Below the pieces are notes generated by a model. It did no database searches, had not been told where the DNA came from, and worked only from the letters and a program-made list of their open reading frames with translations. Made by a program: the position numbers and the translations under genes. Shown here piece after piece: positions 1 to 8,191 of a DNA stretch of 64,000 nucleotides. The stretch spans positions 1-64,000 of the forward strand of contig NZ_BDBQ01000085.1 in the NCBI RefSeq assembly GCF_001613065.1, given 5' to 3'. Positions within the stretch are counted from its first letter, which is position 1. Each line of letters starts with the position of its first letter. This DNA is from Nocardia miyunensis NBRC 108239 (lineage in GTDB: Bacteria; Actinomycetota; Actinomycetes; Mycobacteriales; Mycobacteriaceae).

Positions 1-1175
1 ATCAACTCCTCGAAATCGCGCAGGTAGGCGCCGAGATTCGCGGGCGGGACCGCGGCGTCCTCCCAGCCGGGCCAGGCCGGGCGACCATCGGGGGTGCGGC
101 CGGCCAGTCCCGCGCCGTCGGCGCGAATGCGCCACAGACGCGCTGCCACAGCGGAATCGGTGACGATGCGGCTGTCGATCGCGTGCGCGGTCCGGCAGAG
201 TGTGGCCGCCCGGTCGTGCGCCTCCTCGGCGGTGTCGCCCGCACACTCGGCGAACAGCCAGGCCCGTCCCTCGGGAAGTTCGGGAATCGTGCCGCGGTGG
301 GTGGTCACGACGTTCACGAGCCGGGCATCGATACCCTCCACCGCGATCGGGTCGACCGCGGTGATCGTCGCGACATCGTCCGCGGCCGTTGGCATATCGG
401 GATATCCGAGCACGACCAGGGCGGTCGACCGGGGCACCGGGACCAACCGCACCGACGCCTCGAGCAGCAGTCCGCAGGTGCCTTCGGTCCCGACGAACGC
501 ACGCGCGGCGGACGGATCACGTTCGGGCAGAAGATGTTCCAGGCCGTATCCCGATGCCTGGCGTTCGAAGCGGCCCAACTCGGTGCGGATCACCGCGAGT
601 CCGGCCCGGGTGAATTCCGCCAGGCCGGGTACCGCCGACAGCCCCGCGCCGAGGGTCCGCTCGGTTCCGGTGCCATCGAGTATGCGCAGTTCGCGCACGG
701 AATCCGAGGTCCGGCCCCAGGCCATCGCATGGGGGCCGCAGGCGTTGTTCCCGATCATCCCGCCCAGGGTGCAGCGGTTCTGTGTGGACGGATCCGGGCC
801 GAAGCGCAATCCGGATTCCCCGGCCCGGCGTTGCAACGTCGTCAGGATGGCACCGGGTTGCACTCGCGCACAACGATTTTCGGAATCCACCTGGAGTATC
901 GCGGACATATGCCTGCTGAAGTCGAGCACCAGGCCCGCACCGATCGCATTGCCCGCCACCGACGTTCCCGCTCCGCGCGCGGTCACCGGCACACCTTCGT
1001 TGCGCGCCGCCGCCAGTGCCGCCGCCACATCCGCGTCGCCGCGCGGGAAGACCACCGCCGCGGGCCGCACCCGGTAGTTCGAGGCATCCGAGGCGTATTC
1101 CGCACGGCGCCGTTCACCGGCATCGACCTCGCCGTCGATCCCGCTGTCCAGCGCCCGCAGCCACGAAGCGGTCAT
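1..1175 (-). CDS. FAD-linked oxidase, N-terminal part (likely FAD/Fe-S D-2-hydroxyacid dehydrogenase)
   Basis: The frame is open from an ATG at 1175 to the left edge, so only about 391 N-terminal residues are visible. The start reads MTASWLRALDSG. A PCMH-type FAD-binding domain follows, with RGAGTSVAGNAIGAG at about residues 55-70, a QPGAIL segment, then GGMIGNNACGPHAMAWGR and FVGTEGTCGLLLEA, all typical of the GlcD/YdiJ/D-lactate dehydrogenase superfamily. The GTSVAGNAIG and IGNNACG motifs resemble long enzymes in which a glycolate-oxidase-like FAD domain is fused to a C-terminal Fe-S (CCG) domain. The Fe-S part would lie outside the window. It probably oxidises a 2-hydroxyacid; the substrate cannot be told. 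It is divergent from the small gene at 1201 with only 25 bp between them. Confidence 0.88.
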   Translation of the reverse strand, partial: MTASWLRALDSGIDGEVDAGERRRAEYASDASNYRVRPAAVVFPRGDADVAAALAAARNEGVPVTARGAGTSVAGNAIGAGLVLDFSRHMSAILQVDSENRCARVQPGAILTTLQRRAGESGLRFGPDPSTQNRCTLGGMIGNNACGPHAMAWGRTSDSVRELRILDGTGTERTLGAGLSAVPGLAEFTRAGLAVIRTELGRFERQASGYGLEHLLPERDPSAARAFVGTEGTCGLLLEASVRLVPVPRSTALVVLGYPDMPTAADDVATITAVDPIAVEGIDARLVNVVTTHRGTIPELPEGRAWLFAECAGDTAEEAHDRAATLCRTAHAIDSRIVTDSAVAARLWRIRADGAGLAGRTPDGRPAWPGWEDAAVPPANLGAYLRDFEEL

Positions 1176-1200
1176 ATGCCCAGCCTATGCGGAGTCGACG

Positions 1201-1638
1201 ATGATTCCCGGGAGATCAGTGGCACGAGGTCCGGCCGCCGATACGCGCATCCGGCGTACCGTCGAACGGGTGCCGATCCCCACCGAGCGCATCCTGATGC
1301 TCGGTCTCCACCCCAGCGCGCTCGACTACAGCAACCTCCCCGACGTGGACGAGCCCACCCTCACCGCACGCATCGAAGCCGGTAACGCGGCCCTGCGCGC
1401 GGCCGGATTCGACGCGGTGGGCTTCCAGATCCCCGCCGACCCCGCCCGGGCCGAGTCCGAAATCCGCGAACACCTCTCGGACGGCCCGTTCGGACTGGTC
1501 ATGATCGGCGCGGGCATTCCCTACACCCTGCTGTTCGAACGCATCATCAACGTCGTCACCGAAGCGGCCCCCGGCGTCCGCTTCAACACCTCGCCGGAGA
1601 ACACCGTCGACACCCCGCGCCGCTGGATCCAGCCGTAG
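1201..1638 (+). CDS. small conserved protein of unknown function
   Basis: 145-residue ORF. The ATG at 1201 has GGAG 6 bases upstream, which supports this start, but the Arg-rich first 23 residues look like extension. Conserved-looking sequence begins at about 1270 (GTG) or 1297 (ATG), with TERILMLGLHPSALDY. The remainder has a Rossmann-like alternation (AALRAAGFDAVGFQI, GPFGLVMIGAGIPY) and ends FNTSPENTVDTPRRWIQP. I recognise a small actinobacterial conserved hypothetical family but no function. The 3' end runs directly into the tandem repeat at 1641, and its last codons (GGATCCAGCCG) resemble a segment that recurs inside the repeat. Confidence 0.65.
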   Translation: MIPGRSVARGPAADTRIRRTVERVPIPTERILMLGLHPSALDYSNLPDVDEPTLTARIEAGNAALRAAGFDAVGFQIPADPARAESEIREHLSDGPFGLVMIGAGIPYTLLFERIINVVTEAAPGVRFNTSPENTVDTPRRWIQP

Positions 1639-1640
1639 CG

Positions 1641-1856
1641 CGACCTCGCGGAACCGATCCCCAGCGGCAACCACAACCTCGCTGAACACAGCCACGCAAG
1701 ACCCAGCCTTGGTACGACCGCGCGGGATCCCCAGCAGCAGCCACAGCCGCCCTGGACATGGCCGTGCAAGATCCAGCCGGAGTGCGACCGCGGGACCGTT
1801 CCCCAGCATCGGGCACAACCGCGCTGAACATCGCCGCGCAAGACCCAGCAGTAACC
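1641..1856. repeat. three imperfect 70-74 bp tandem repeats
   Basis: Three consecutive units start with CGACC at 1641, 1715 and 1785 (74, 70 and about 72 bp). They share the order CGACC..CGGGA, TCCCCAGC, CACAACCGC, CTGAACA, GCCGYGCAAGA and YCCAGC. The segment just before unit 1 (GGATCCAGCCGTAG, the end of the upstream gene) matches the end of unit 2 (AGATCCAGCCGGAG), so the array may have expanded from the 3' end of that gene. The rest of the 458 bp gene-free stretch to 2096 shows no convincing gene or signal. Confidence 0.7.
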
Positions 1857-2096
1857 GAAATCGTGAACTGTTCCCGCTCCACGACGACGACCAGGTCACG
1901 GTCCGAGTCTCGTTGGCACATGTCTTCCGGGGCAGCGGCCGGACCGGCGACCTCGACAGCCGCCAGATTCCGGCGAGGCCGCATACAGTCCGACACGACG
2001 CGGATCACTCCAAGGCTCAACCACGGCATGCACTCGATGGTTGGTAGACCGCTTGCTCCGGCTGCGACACGATGATGAGCCGCAGCCGAAGTTCGG

Positions 2097-2999
2097 TCAG
2101 CGCGGGGCGGTTATCAGCACGATCTTGCCCAGGCCGTGGCCGGATTCGCTTTCCCGTTGTGCCGCTGCGGCTTCGGCGAGGGGGAAGGTGCGAGCCGGGG
2201 CGGGCAGGCGGATGGCTTCGGCGGCCAGGAGACGGGCGGCTTCGGCGACGATGTCGAGAGGGCCGCCGGGCCGGGAGTAGAAGCGGACGCCCTTCTCCTC
2301 GGCCGAGACGTCGGCGATGGTGATGATGCGGTCGGTGCCGCCGCGCAATTCGATGGCCGCGTCGAGGAAACCGTGTCCGGCACAGTCGAATACGGCGTCG
2401 ACGCCATTCGGGGCCAAGGCGCGGACCCGGTCGGCGACGCCCTCGCCGTAGGTGGTGGGGGTCGCGCCGAAGGATTGGACGACGTCCTGATTGGCGGCCG
2501 AGGCCGTACCGATCACCCGAACGCCCGCAGCACGAGCCAGCTGTGCGGCCATCGAACCGACCGCACCCGACGCGCCGTTCACCAGCAGCGTCTCATCGGG
2601 TTCGAGATTCAGCTCCGCCAGGCCGCCGCCGGCGGTGTTGGCCGCGACCGGAATCGCGACGGCATCGAGGAAGGACAGTTCGGCGGGTTTGGCGACCAGC
2701 CGTTCGGCCAGTGCGAATTCCGCGTATCCGCCGCCCTCCGCCCAGCCGATGACCTCGTCGCCCACCTGCCAGGCGGCCTCGGGACCGGCCGCGTCCACGA
2801 CTCCGGCGATCTCGATCCCGGCCCGGCGCGGGAATTGCGGGCCGGGCATCAGTCCACGCCGAATCTTCCAATCCGCCGGATTCACGCCCGCCGCCCGGAC
2901 CGCCACCCGCACCCGCGCACCCTCCGGTTCGGGCACCGGCACATCGACCAGCCGCAGCACCTCGGGTCCACCGGTCTCGTCGTACTGAATCGCCTGCAT
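2097..2999 (-). CDS. NADPH:quinone-oxidoreductase-like MDR family protein
   Basis: 300 residues from the ATG at 2999 (MQAIQYDETGGPEVL); the longer frame to 3116 adds only Arg/Ala-rich sequence. MDR (zinc-independent quinone oxidoreductase) fold: N-terminal GroES-like domain with AAGVNPADWKIRRG and DEVIGWAEGGGYAEF, then a Rossmann domain with LVNGASGAVGSMAAQLARA at about 140-160 for NADP(H) binding. The C-terminus reads HGLGKIVL, as in QOR/zeta-crystallin proteins. No structural-zinc cysteine cluster is visible. It probably reduces quinones or enones with NADPH. It lies 113 bp downstream of the ABC exporter on the same strand and could be co-transcribed with it. Confidence 0.85.
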   Translation of the reverse strand: MQAIQYDETGGPEVLRLVDVPVPEPEGARVRVAVRAAGVNPADWKIRRGLMPGPQFPRRAGIEIAGVVDAAGPEAAWQVGDEVIGWAEGGGYAEFALAERLVAKPAELSFLDAVAIPVAANTAGGGLAELNLEPDETLLVNGASGAVGSMAAQLARAAGVRVIGTASAANQDVVQSFGATPTTYGEGVADRVRALAPNGVDAVFDCAGHGFLDAAIELRGGTDRIITIADVSAEEKGVRFYSRPGGPLDIVAEAARLLAAEAIRLPAPARTFPLAEAAAAQRESESGHGLGKIVLITAPR

Positions 3000-3112
3000 G
3001 CGACCGAGCTTATGCGCCGGGCCCGACGCCTCTCGGATCCCCGATCCCGCACCCGGTCCATCGGCCGCGTCGCCCTTCGCCCGCCGCGCGCGACGGGCCG
3101 CACAGGCGCGGA

Positions 3113-4993
3113 TCATGCGGCGACCGAGTCGCCCTCGTCGGCGAATTGGGTGTGGTACAGCTCGGCGTAGCGGCCGTCGCGGGCGAGCAGGTCGGTGTGG
3201 GTGCCGCGTTCGACGATCCGCCCGGATTCCACGACCAGGATCTGATCCGCGTTGCGGATGGTGGACAGGCGGTGCGCGATGACCAGGGCGGTGCGGCCGG
3301 TCAGGACCTCGGCGACGGCCTCCTGCACGGCCGCCTCGGAGGTGGAGTCCAGCGACGCGGTGGCCTCGTCCAGCACCACCACGCGGGGCTGTTCGAGCAG
3401 CAACCGGGCGATGGTGAGACGTTGCCGTTCGCCACCGGAGAGGCGGTAGCCGCGCTCGCCGACGACGGTGTCCAGCCCGTCGGGCAGGGAGCCGAGCAGA
3501 TCGCCCAATCTGGCACGCCGCAACGCGTCCCAGATCTCCTCGTCGGTCGCGGCCGGACGTGCCAGCCGTAGATTCGCGCGGATGGTGTCGTGGAACAGGT
3601 GCCCGTCCTGGGTGACCAGGCCGACGGTGGCCTGGATGGATCGGCCGGTCAGCTCGCGCACATCGGCTCCGTTGAGCCGGACCGCGCCGGAGTCCACATC
3701 GTAGAGTCGCGAAACCAGTTGCGCGATGGTCGATTTACCCGCACCGGAGGAGCCGACGAGCGCGACCATCCGCCCCGGCTCGGCGCGCAGCGAAATCCCG
3801 TGCAGCACTTCGGATCCGCCTCGGGTGTCGAGTGTGGCGACATCCTCGAGCGAGGCCAGTGACACCTTGTCCGCGGCCGGATACCCGAAGCGCACATCGT
3901 CGAACTCCACCGTGACCGGGCCGGGCGGCACCTCGGTGGCATCGGGTGCGTCCTGGATGAGCGGCTCGAGGTCGAGGATCTCGAAGACGCGCTCGAAACT
4001 GACCAGCGCGGACATGATGTCCACACGGGCGCTGGCCAACGCGGTCAGCGGGGTGTAGAGCCTGGTCAGCAGCAGCGAAAGCGACACCACCGCACCGGCA
4101 TTCAACTCACCGCGCAGCGCGAACCAGCCGCCCAGCCCGTAGACCAGCGCCACCGCCAGCGCCGACACCAGCGTCAGCGCGGTCACGAACGTGGTCTGCA
4201 ACATCGCGGTGCGCACGCCGATATCGCGAACTCGCCCGGCGCGCAGGGCGAATTCCGCCGACTCGTGCCGCGGCCGCCCGAACAGTTTCACCAGGGTCGC
4301 GCCGGGAGCGGAGAAACGCTCGGTCATCTGCGTGCTCATCGCCGCGTTGAGCTGCGCGCCCTCGCGCTGGATCGCCGCCACCCGGGTGCCCATCCGCCGC
4401 GCCGGAATCATGAACAGCGGCAACATGATCAGCGCCAGCACCGTGATCTGCCAGGACAGTTGCATCATCACCACGAGGGTCAGCAGCAGCGTGACGATAT
4501 TGGTGACCACCCCCGAGAGCGTGGTGCTGAACGCCCGCTGCGCACCGATCACATCGCTGTTGAGCCGACTCACCAGCGCCCCGGTACGGGTGCGGGTGAA
4601 GAAGGCGATCGGCATCTTCTGCACGTGGTCGAATACCGCGGTACGCAGATCCAGGATCAACCCCTCGCCGATCCTGGCGGACAGCCACCGGATCACGATG
4701 CCCAGCGCCGCGTCGACCACGGCCAGCGCACCGATCGCCACCGCGAGCAGCGCCACCACCCGCGCCGCGGAATGCCCGACGATGTGATCGACCACCCGTC
4801 CGGCCAGCAGCGGATTGGCCACCTCCAGCACCGCCGACACCACGCTGAACACCAGAAATCCGATCAGCGGCCGCCGATGCGGCCGAGCGAACCGCAGCAT
4901 CCGCCGCGCCGTCGCCCCGCTGAAGCCGCGCCGCTCACCCGGCGCATTCGCCTGCCGATACAACTGGTTCCACGCCACCGATTCGATCGTCAT
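3113..4993 (-). CDS. ABC exporter, fused membrane and ATPase domains
   Basis: 626 residues from the ATG at 4993 (MTIESVAWNQLY); GGAAGGGAA about 9 bases upstream favours this start over 5026. The N-terminal half is an exporter-type membrane domain with about six hydrophobic spans (for example PLIGFLVFSVVSAVLEVANP and TNIVTLLLTLVVMM). The ATPase domain has Walker A GSSGAGKST, the Q-loop region TQDGHLF, signature LSGGERQRL, Walker B VVVLDEATASLD and H-loop IAHRLST. Such half-size transporters work as homodimers exporting lipids, peptides or drugs; the substrate is not indicated. A shadow-free 245 bp gap separates it from narI. Confidence 0.92.
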   Translation of the reverse strand: MTIESVAWNQLYRQANAPGERRGFSGATARRMLRFARPHRRPLIGFLVFSVVSAVLEVANPLLAGRVVDHIVGHSAARVVALLAVAIGALAVVDAALGIVIRWLSARIGEGLILDLRTAVFDHVQKMPIAFFTRTRTGALVSRLNSDVIGAQRAFSTTLSGVVTNIVTLLLTLVVMMQLSWQITVLALIMLPLFMIPARRMGTRVAAIQREGAQLNAAMSTQMTERFSAPGATLVKLFGRPRHESAEFALRAGRVRDIGVRTAMLQTTFVTALTLVSALAVALVYGLGGWFALRGELNAGAVVSLSLLLTRLYTPLTALASARVDIMSALVSFERVFEILDLEPLIQDAPDATEVPPGPVTVEFDDVRFGYPAADKVSLASLEDVATLDTRGGSEVLHGISLRAEPGRMVALVGSSGAGKSTIAQLVSRLYDVDSGAVRLNGADVRELTGRSIQATVGLVTQDGHLFHDTIRANLRLARPAATDEEIWDALRRARLGDLLGSLPDGLDTVVGERGYRLSGGERQRLTIARLLLEQPRVVVLDEATASLDSTSEAAVQEAVAEVLTGRTALVIAHRLSTIRNADQILVVESGRIVERGTHTDLLARDGRYAELYHTQFADEGDSVAA

Positions 4994-5271
4994 CCGTCCA
5001 GTTCCCTTCCACCGGCCATTCAACACCGACCCACCGACACTAGAACCTCAACATTGGTTCAGCTCAAGTGTTCCGGGAGGGACGACCGTTCGCCCACGGC
5101 GAAGAACAGATCCGCTCGACCGGTTCCCACCGCTGACCAGAGGGCGCGCTGCCGGACATGGCGATAAGACCACTGCCCTCAACGGCCAACCCGCTCGCAC
5201 GAATGAGCCCGCGTTTCGACACGATCACCGCTGGGCCGACCGATGGTCCACGGCGTGAGCCGACGCGGAAC

Positions 5272-6000
5272 TCAGTTCTCGACAGGCTCCCAGCCGCGCC
5301 GGGCGGCGCGCTCCCCGGCGGCCCTCTTCGGGTCGCGGTAGCGGTAGACGATGTAGGGGCGGAACAGGTATTGCACGGGCGCGCTGAACATGTGGACCAG
5401 GCGGGTGAACGGGACCAGGGCGATCAGGAGCATGCCGATGACGGCATGCACCTGATAGGCGACCGGGACCGAACTCATCAGCGCGGGACTGGGATCGAGA
5501 ATGAAGATGTGCCGAGCCCAGGGGGCGACGGTGGTGCGGTAGTCGTAGCCGTGGTCGAGGGTGGAGTGCGTGAGTTCGGCGAACAGGCCCAGGAAGATCG
5601 CCGAGAGCAGGAACAGGTACATCACCTTGTCGTTGCGGGTCGTCGCACGGAACACCGGCGCGTTGGTGCGGCGGCGCGCGACCAGCAGCAGCACACCGGC
5701 GATCGCGAGCACGCCCGCGATCGTCCCGCCGATCAGGGACAGCAGATGGTACTGATGTTCACCCAATCCCATGGCGCTGGTCCAGCTTTCGGGAATGAAC
5801 AGACCCATGAGATGACCGGCCAGCACGAACAGGATGCCGTAGTGGAACATCGGCGAGGCGATATTGAGCAGTCGGGATTCGTAGGGTTCGGAGGATCGGG
5901 TGGTCCAGCCGAACTTGTCGTAGCGGTGCCGCCAGAACAATCCGCCGATCAGCGATACCAGCGTGATGTAGGGCAGTGCGCCCCAGAGGAATACCTGCAT
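5272..6000 (-). CDS. narI: respiratory nitrate reductase gamma subunit NarI
   Basis: 242 residues. The ATG at 6000 overlaps the narJ stop (TGATG). NarI is the membrane diheme cytochrome b that takes electrons from menaquinol and passes them to NarH. Five hydrophobic spans are visible. Likely heme ligands are His53 and His63 (FHYGILFVLAGH, ten residues apart as in E. coli NarI) and two further His in YQVHAVIG and FTRLVH. The Nar-family C-terminal stretch APVQYLFRPYIVYR is present. Last gene of the narGHJI operon. No clear terminator was seen after the stop. Confidence 0.96.
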   Translation of the reverse strand: MQVFLWGALPYITLVSLIGGLFWRHRYDKFGWTTRSSEPYESRLLNIASPMFHYGILFVLAGHLMGLFIPESWTSAMGLGEHQYHLLSLIGGTIAGVLAIAGVLLLVARRRTNAPVFRATTRNDKVMYLFLLSAIFLGLFAELTHSTLDHGYDYRTTVAPWARHIFILDPSPALMSSVPVAYQVHAVIGMLLIALVPFTRLVHMFSAPVQYLFRPYIVYRYRDPKRAAGERAARRGWEPVEN

Positions 6001-6602
6001 CAGTGACCTCCGTTGCCGAGCACGGGTAGTAGGTCGAGGTGGCCGTAGGGGGACAGGCCGACGGTCTCGGTCGCCGGACCCGATCGCGCCAGCGCACGCG
6101 CGGCGGCGCGGTCGCGCGGAGTCGGGCCGGGCAGGCTCGCGCTGAGCGCGTTCAGCACGTGCACGTAGGGCGTACCGGCCTCGTCCAACGCCAGGCGCAG
6201 CAGTTCCAGGCCCGGCCGATGGTCGAGCAGCAGATCGGAAGATCCGGTGGCAGCACAGAATTCGAGGACGACCGGCAGATGGTCGGGCAATTCGGTATCG
6301 CGCAACTCCATCCCGCGCTCCCGATAGATCTGCTTGAGCCGGGCGAGCGAACCGCCGCGCCGGCGCGTATCGCCGTCCTGCCACCAGGTCAGATGCAGGC
6401 AGTGCCGGTTGTGGAAGTCGAAGACCTGCACATACTGCTCACACAGCGCGGCCCGGCCCACCGCCGCGGCATGTTTCAGGAACGGCCAGAGCGCGGGCGC
6501 GCCCTCGGTGAACAGCGGCAACCGTTCGAAGAACCGCTCGTCGGGATAGTCCAGGCAGTGCGCGGCGGCCTGATACAGCGCTGGAACCGAATGCCCGGTC
6601 AT
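6000..6602 (-). CDS. narJ: nitrate reductase assembly chaperone NarJ
   Basis: 200 residues. It has the NarJ/NarW signature CLDYPDERFFERLPL at the N-terminus and YVQVFDFHNRHCLHLTWW in the middle. NarJ is a cytoplasmic chaperone that binds apo-NarG, permits molybdenum cofactor and FeS insertion, and is not part of the final enzyme. Its ATG overlaps the narH stop by 4 bp, and its stop overlaps the narI start by 1 bp, so expression is coupled. Confidence 0.95.
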   Translation of the reverse strand: MTGHSVPALYQAAAHCLDYPDERFFERLPLFTEGAPALWPFLKHAAAVGRAALCEQYVQVFDFHNRHCLHLTWWQDGDTRRRGGSLARLKQIYRERGMELRDTELPDHLPVVLEFCAATGSSDLLLDHRPGLELLRLALDEAGTPYVHVLNALSASLPGPTPRDRAAARALARSGPATETVGLSPYGHLDLLPVLGNGGH

Positions 6603-8191
6603 CGGTATTCCTCATCGGCGGTCTGCCGTTTGCGCGTCAGATGGAAATTCTCGACCGTCATGAGCGGCAACAGCTTTCGTCCGGAATCGTCGCCCACGGG
6701 TCCGGCCGCGCCCATTCCGGGACCGCCGTCGTAATCCAGACTGCACCCGTCGGGCATCGCCGATTCCTCGAGCCGCTGCGCGTCACCCACCGCCGCGGTC
6801 GGAATCACGTAGCGCTCATCGTATTTGGCGATCGCCAGCAGTCGGAACAGCTCCCGCAGTTCGGTACCGGTCATGCCGACCGCCTCGGGTATCGATTCGT
6901 CGGGCGGATCACCGAGATTGATGTCGCGGTGATAGGAACGCATGGCCGCGAGCCGGGCCAGCGCGTCCTTGACCGGGATCACATCACCCGCGGTGAACAG
7001 CTCGGCCAGATACTCCAACGGAATGCGCAGGGTATCGATCGCACCGAACAGATGCCCGGCGTCCTCGCCGTCGAATCCGCTCTCGGCCAGCGAATCGACC
7101 ACCGGGGACAGCGGCGGGATGTACCAGACCATCGGCATCGTGCGGAATTCCGGATGCAGCGGAAGCGCGACGCGATACCTGCTGATCAGCGCGTGCACCG
7201 GCGAGCGGCGGGCGGCGTCGATCCAGTCCGCGGGAATTCCGGCCCGCTCCGCCTCGCGCCGCACCTGCGGATCCTCCGGATCCAGGAACACGCCCAGTTG
7301 CGCCTCGTAGAGATCGGTATCGGACGGGGTCGAGGCCGCCTCGGTGACGCGGTCCGCGTCGTAGAGCACCACGCCCAGATATCGCAGCCGCCCGACGCAG
7401 GTCTCCGAGCACACCGTCGGCAGCCCGACCTCCATCCGCGGATAGCACAGCGTGCACTTCTCGGCCTTGCCCGTCTTGTGGTTGAAATAGATCTTCTTGT
7501 ACGGACAGCCCGTCACGCACATCCGCCAGCCGCGGCACTGGTCCTGGTCGACCAGCACGATGCCGTCCTCACCGCGCTTGTACAGCGCGCCCGACGGGCA
7601 CGAGGCCACGCACGACGGATTCAGGCAGTGCTCGCAGATACGCGGCAGATAGAACATGAACGTCTGCTCGAACTCGAATCTCACCTTCTCCGAGGCGGTT
7701 TCACGAATCTTCCGGACGATCGGATCCTGGTCGCCGAATTCGGTCGCGCCGCCGAGATTGTCGTCCCAGTTGGCACTCCACTCGATCCGCATCGGCTTGC
7801 CCGACAACAGCGAACGCGGCGGCGCGACCGGATAGTCGTCACCGAGCGGGGCCTGGGTCAGCGCGCGATAGTCGTAGGTCCACGGCTCGTAGTAGCCCCG
7901 GATCACCGGCAGCACCGGATTTCCGAAGATGGACAACAGCTTTCGCAGCCGCCCGCCCGCCCGCAATTTCAATCGGCCGCGACGGTCCAGCGTCCAACCG
8001 CCGCGCCAGCGTTCCTGGTCCTCGTAGCGGCGCGGATACCCCTGTCCGGGACGGGTTTCCACATTGTTGAACCAGGCGTACTCCATGCCGCCGCGATTGG
8101 TCCAGGTCTGTTTGCAGGTCACCGAGCAGGTGTGACAGCCGATGCACTTGTCCAGATTCATCACCATTGCCAGCTGTGCCATCGGTTTCAT
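6599..8191 (-). CDS. narH: respiratory nitrate reductase beta subunit NarH (FeS electron transfer)
   Basis: 530 residues. Four cysteine clusters for FeS centres are visible: CIGCHTCSVTCKQTW near residues 16-30, CEHCLNPSCVASCPSGA, CRGWRMCVTGCPYKK and CTLCYPRMEVG..CSETCVGR. The CxxWxxC variant in the third cluster is the NarH hallmark associated with a [3Fe-4S] centre. The subunit carries electrons from NarI heme to NarG. The ATG at 8191 overlaps the narG stop by 4 bp. Length and order match mycobacterial NarH. Confidence 0.97.
   Translation of the reverse strand: MKPMAQLAMVMNLDKCIGCHTCSVTCKQTWTNRGGMEYAWFNNVETRPGQGYPRRYEDQERWRGGWTLDRRGRLKLRAGGRLRKLLSIFGNPVLPVIRGYYEPWTYDYRALTQAPLGDDYPVAPPRSLLSGKPMRIEWSANWDDNLGGATEFGDQDPIVRKIRETASEKVRFEFEQTFMFYLPRICEHCLNPSCVASCPSGALYKRGEDGIVLVDQDQCRGWRMCVTGCPYKKIYFNHKTGKAEKCTLCYPRMEVGLPTVCSETCVGRLRYLGVVLYDADRVTEAASTPSDTDLYEAQLGVFLDPEDPQVRREAERAGIPADWIDAARRSPVHALISRYRVALPLHPEFRTMPMVWYIPPLSPVVDSLAESGFDGEDAGHLFGAIDTLRIPLEYLAELFTAGDVIPVKDALARLAAMRSYHRDINLGDPPDESIPEAVGMTGTELRELFRLLAIAKYDERYVIPTAAVGDAQRLEESAMPDGCSLDYDGGPGMGAAGPVGDDSGRKLLPLMTVENFHLTRKRQTADEEYR

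Noticed and set aside
1641..1856. CRISPR-like array
   Set aside because: Units are diverged along the whole 70-74 bp with no constant repeat plus variable spacer pattern and no cas genes.
1216..1899. Minus-strand ORF of 227 residues with internal repeats
   Set aside because: The repetition comes from the DNA tandem repeat and the N-terminal part is antisense to the 1201 gene; no support for translation.
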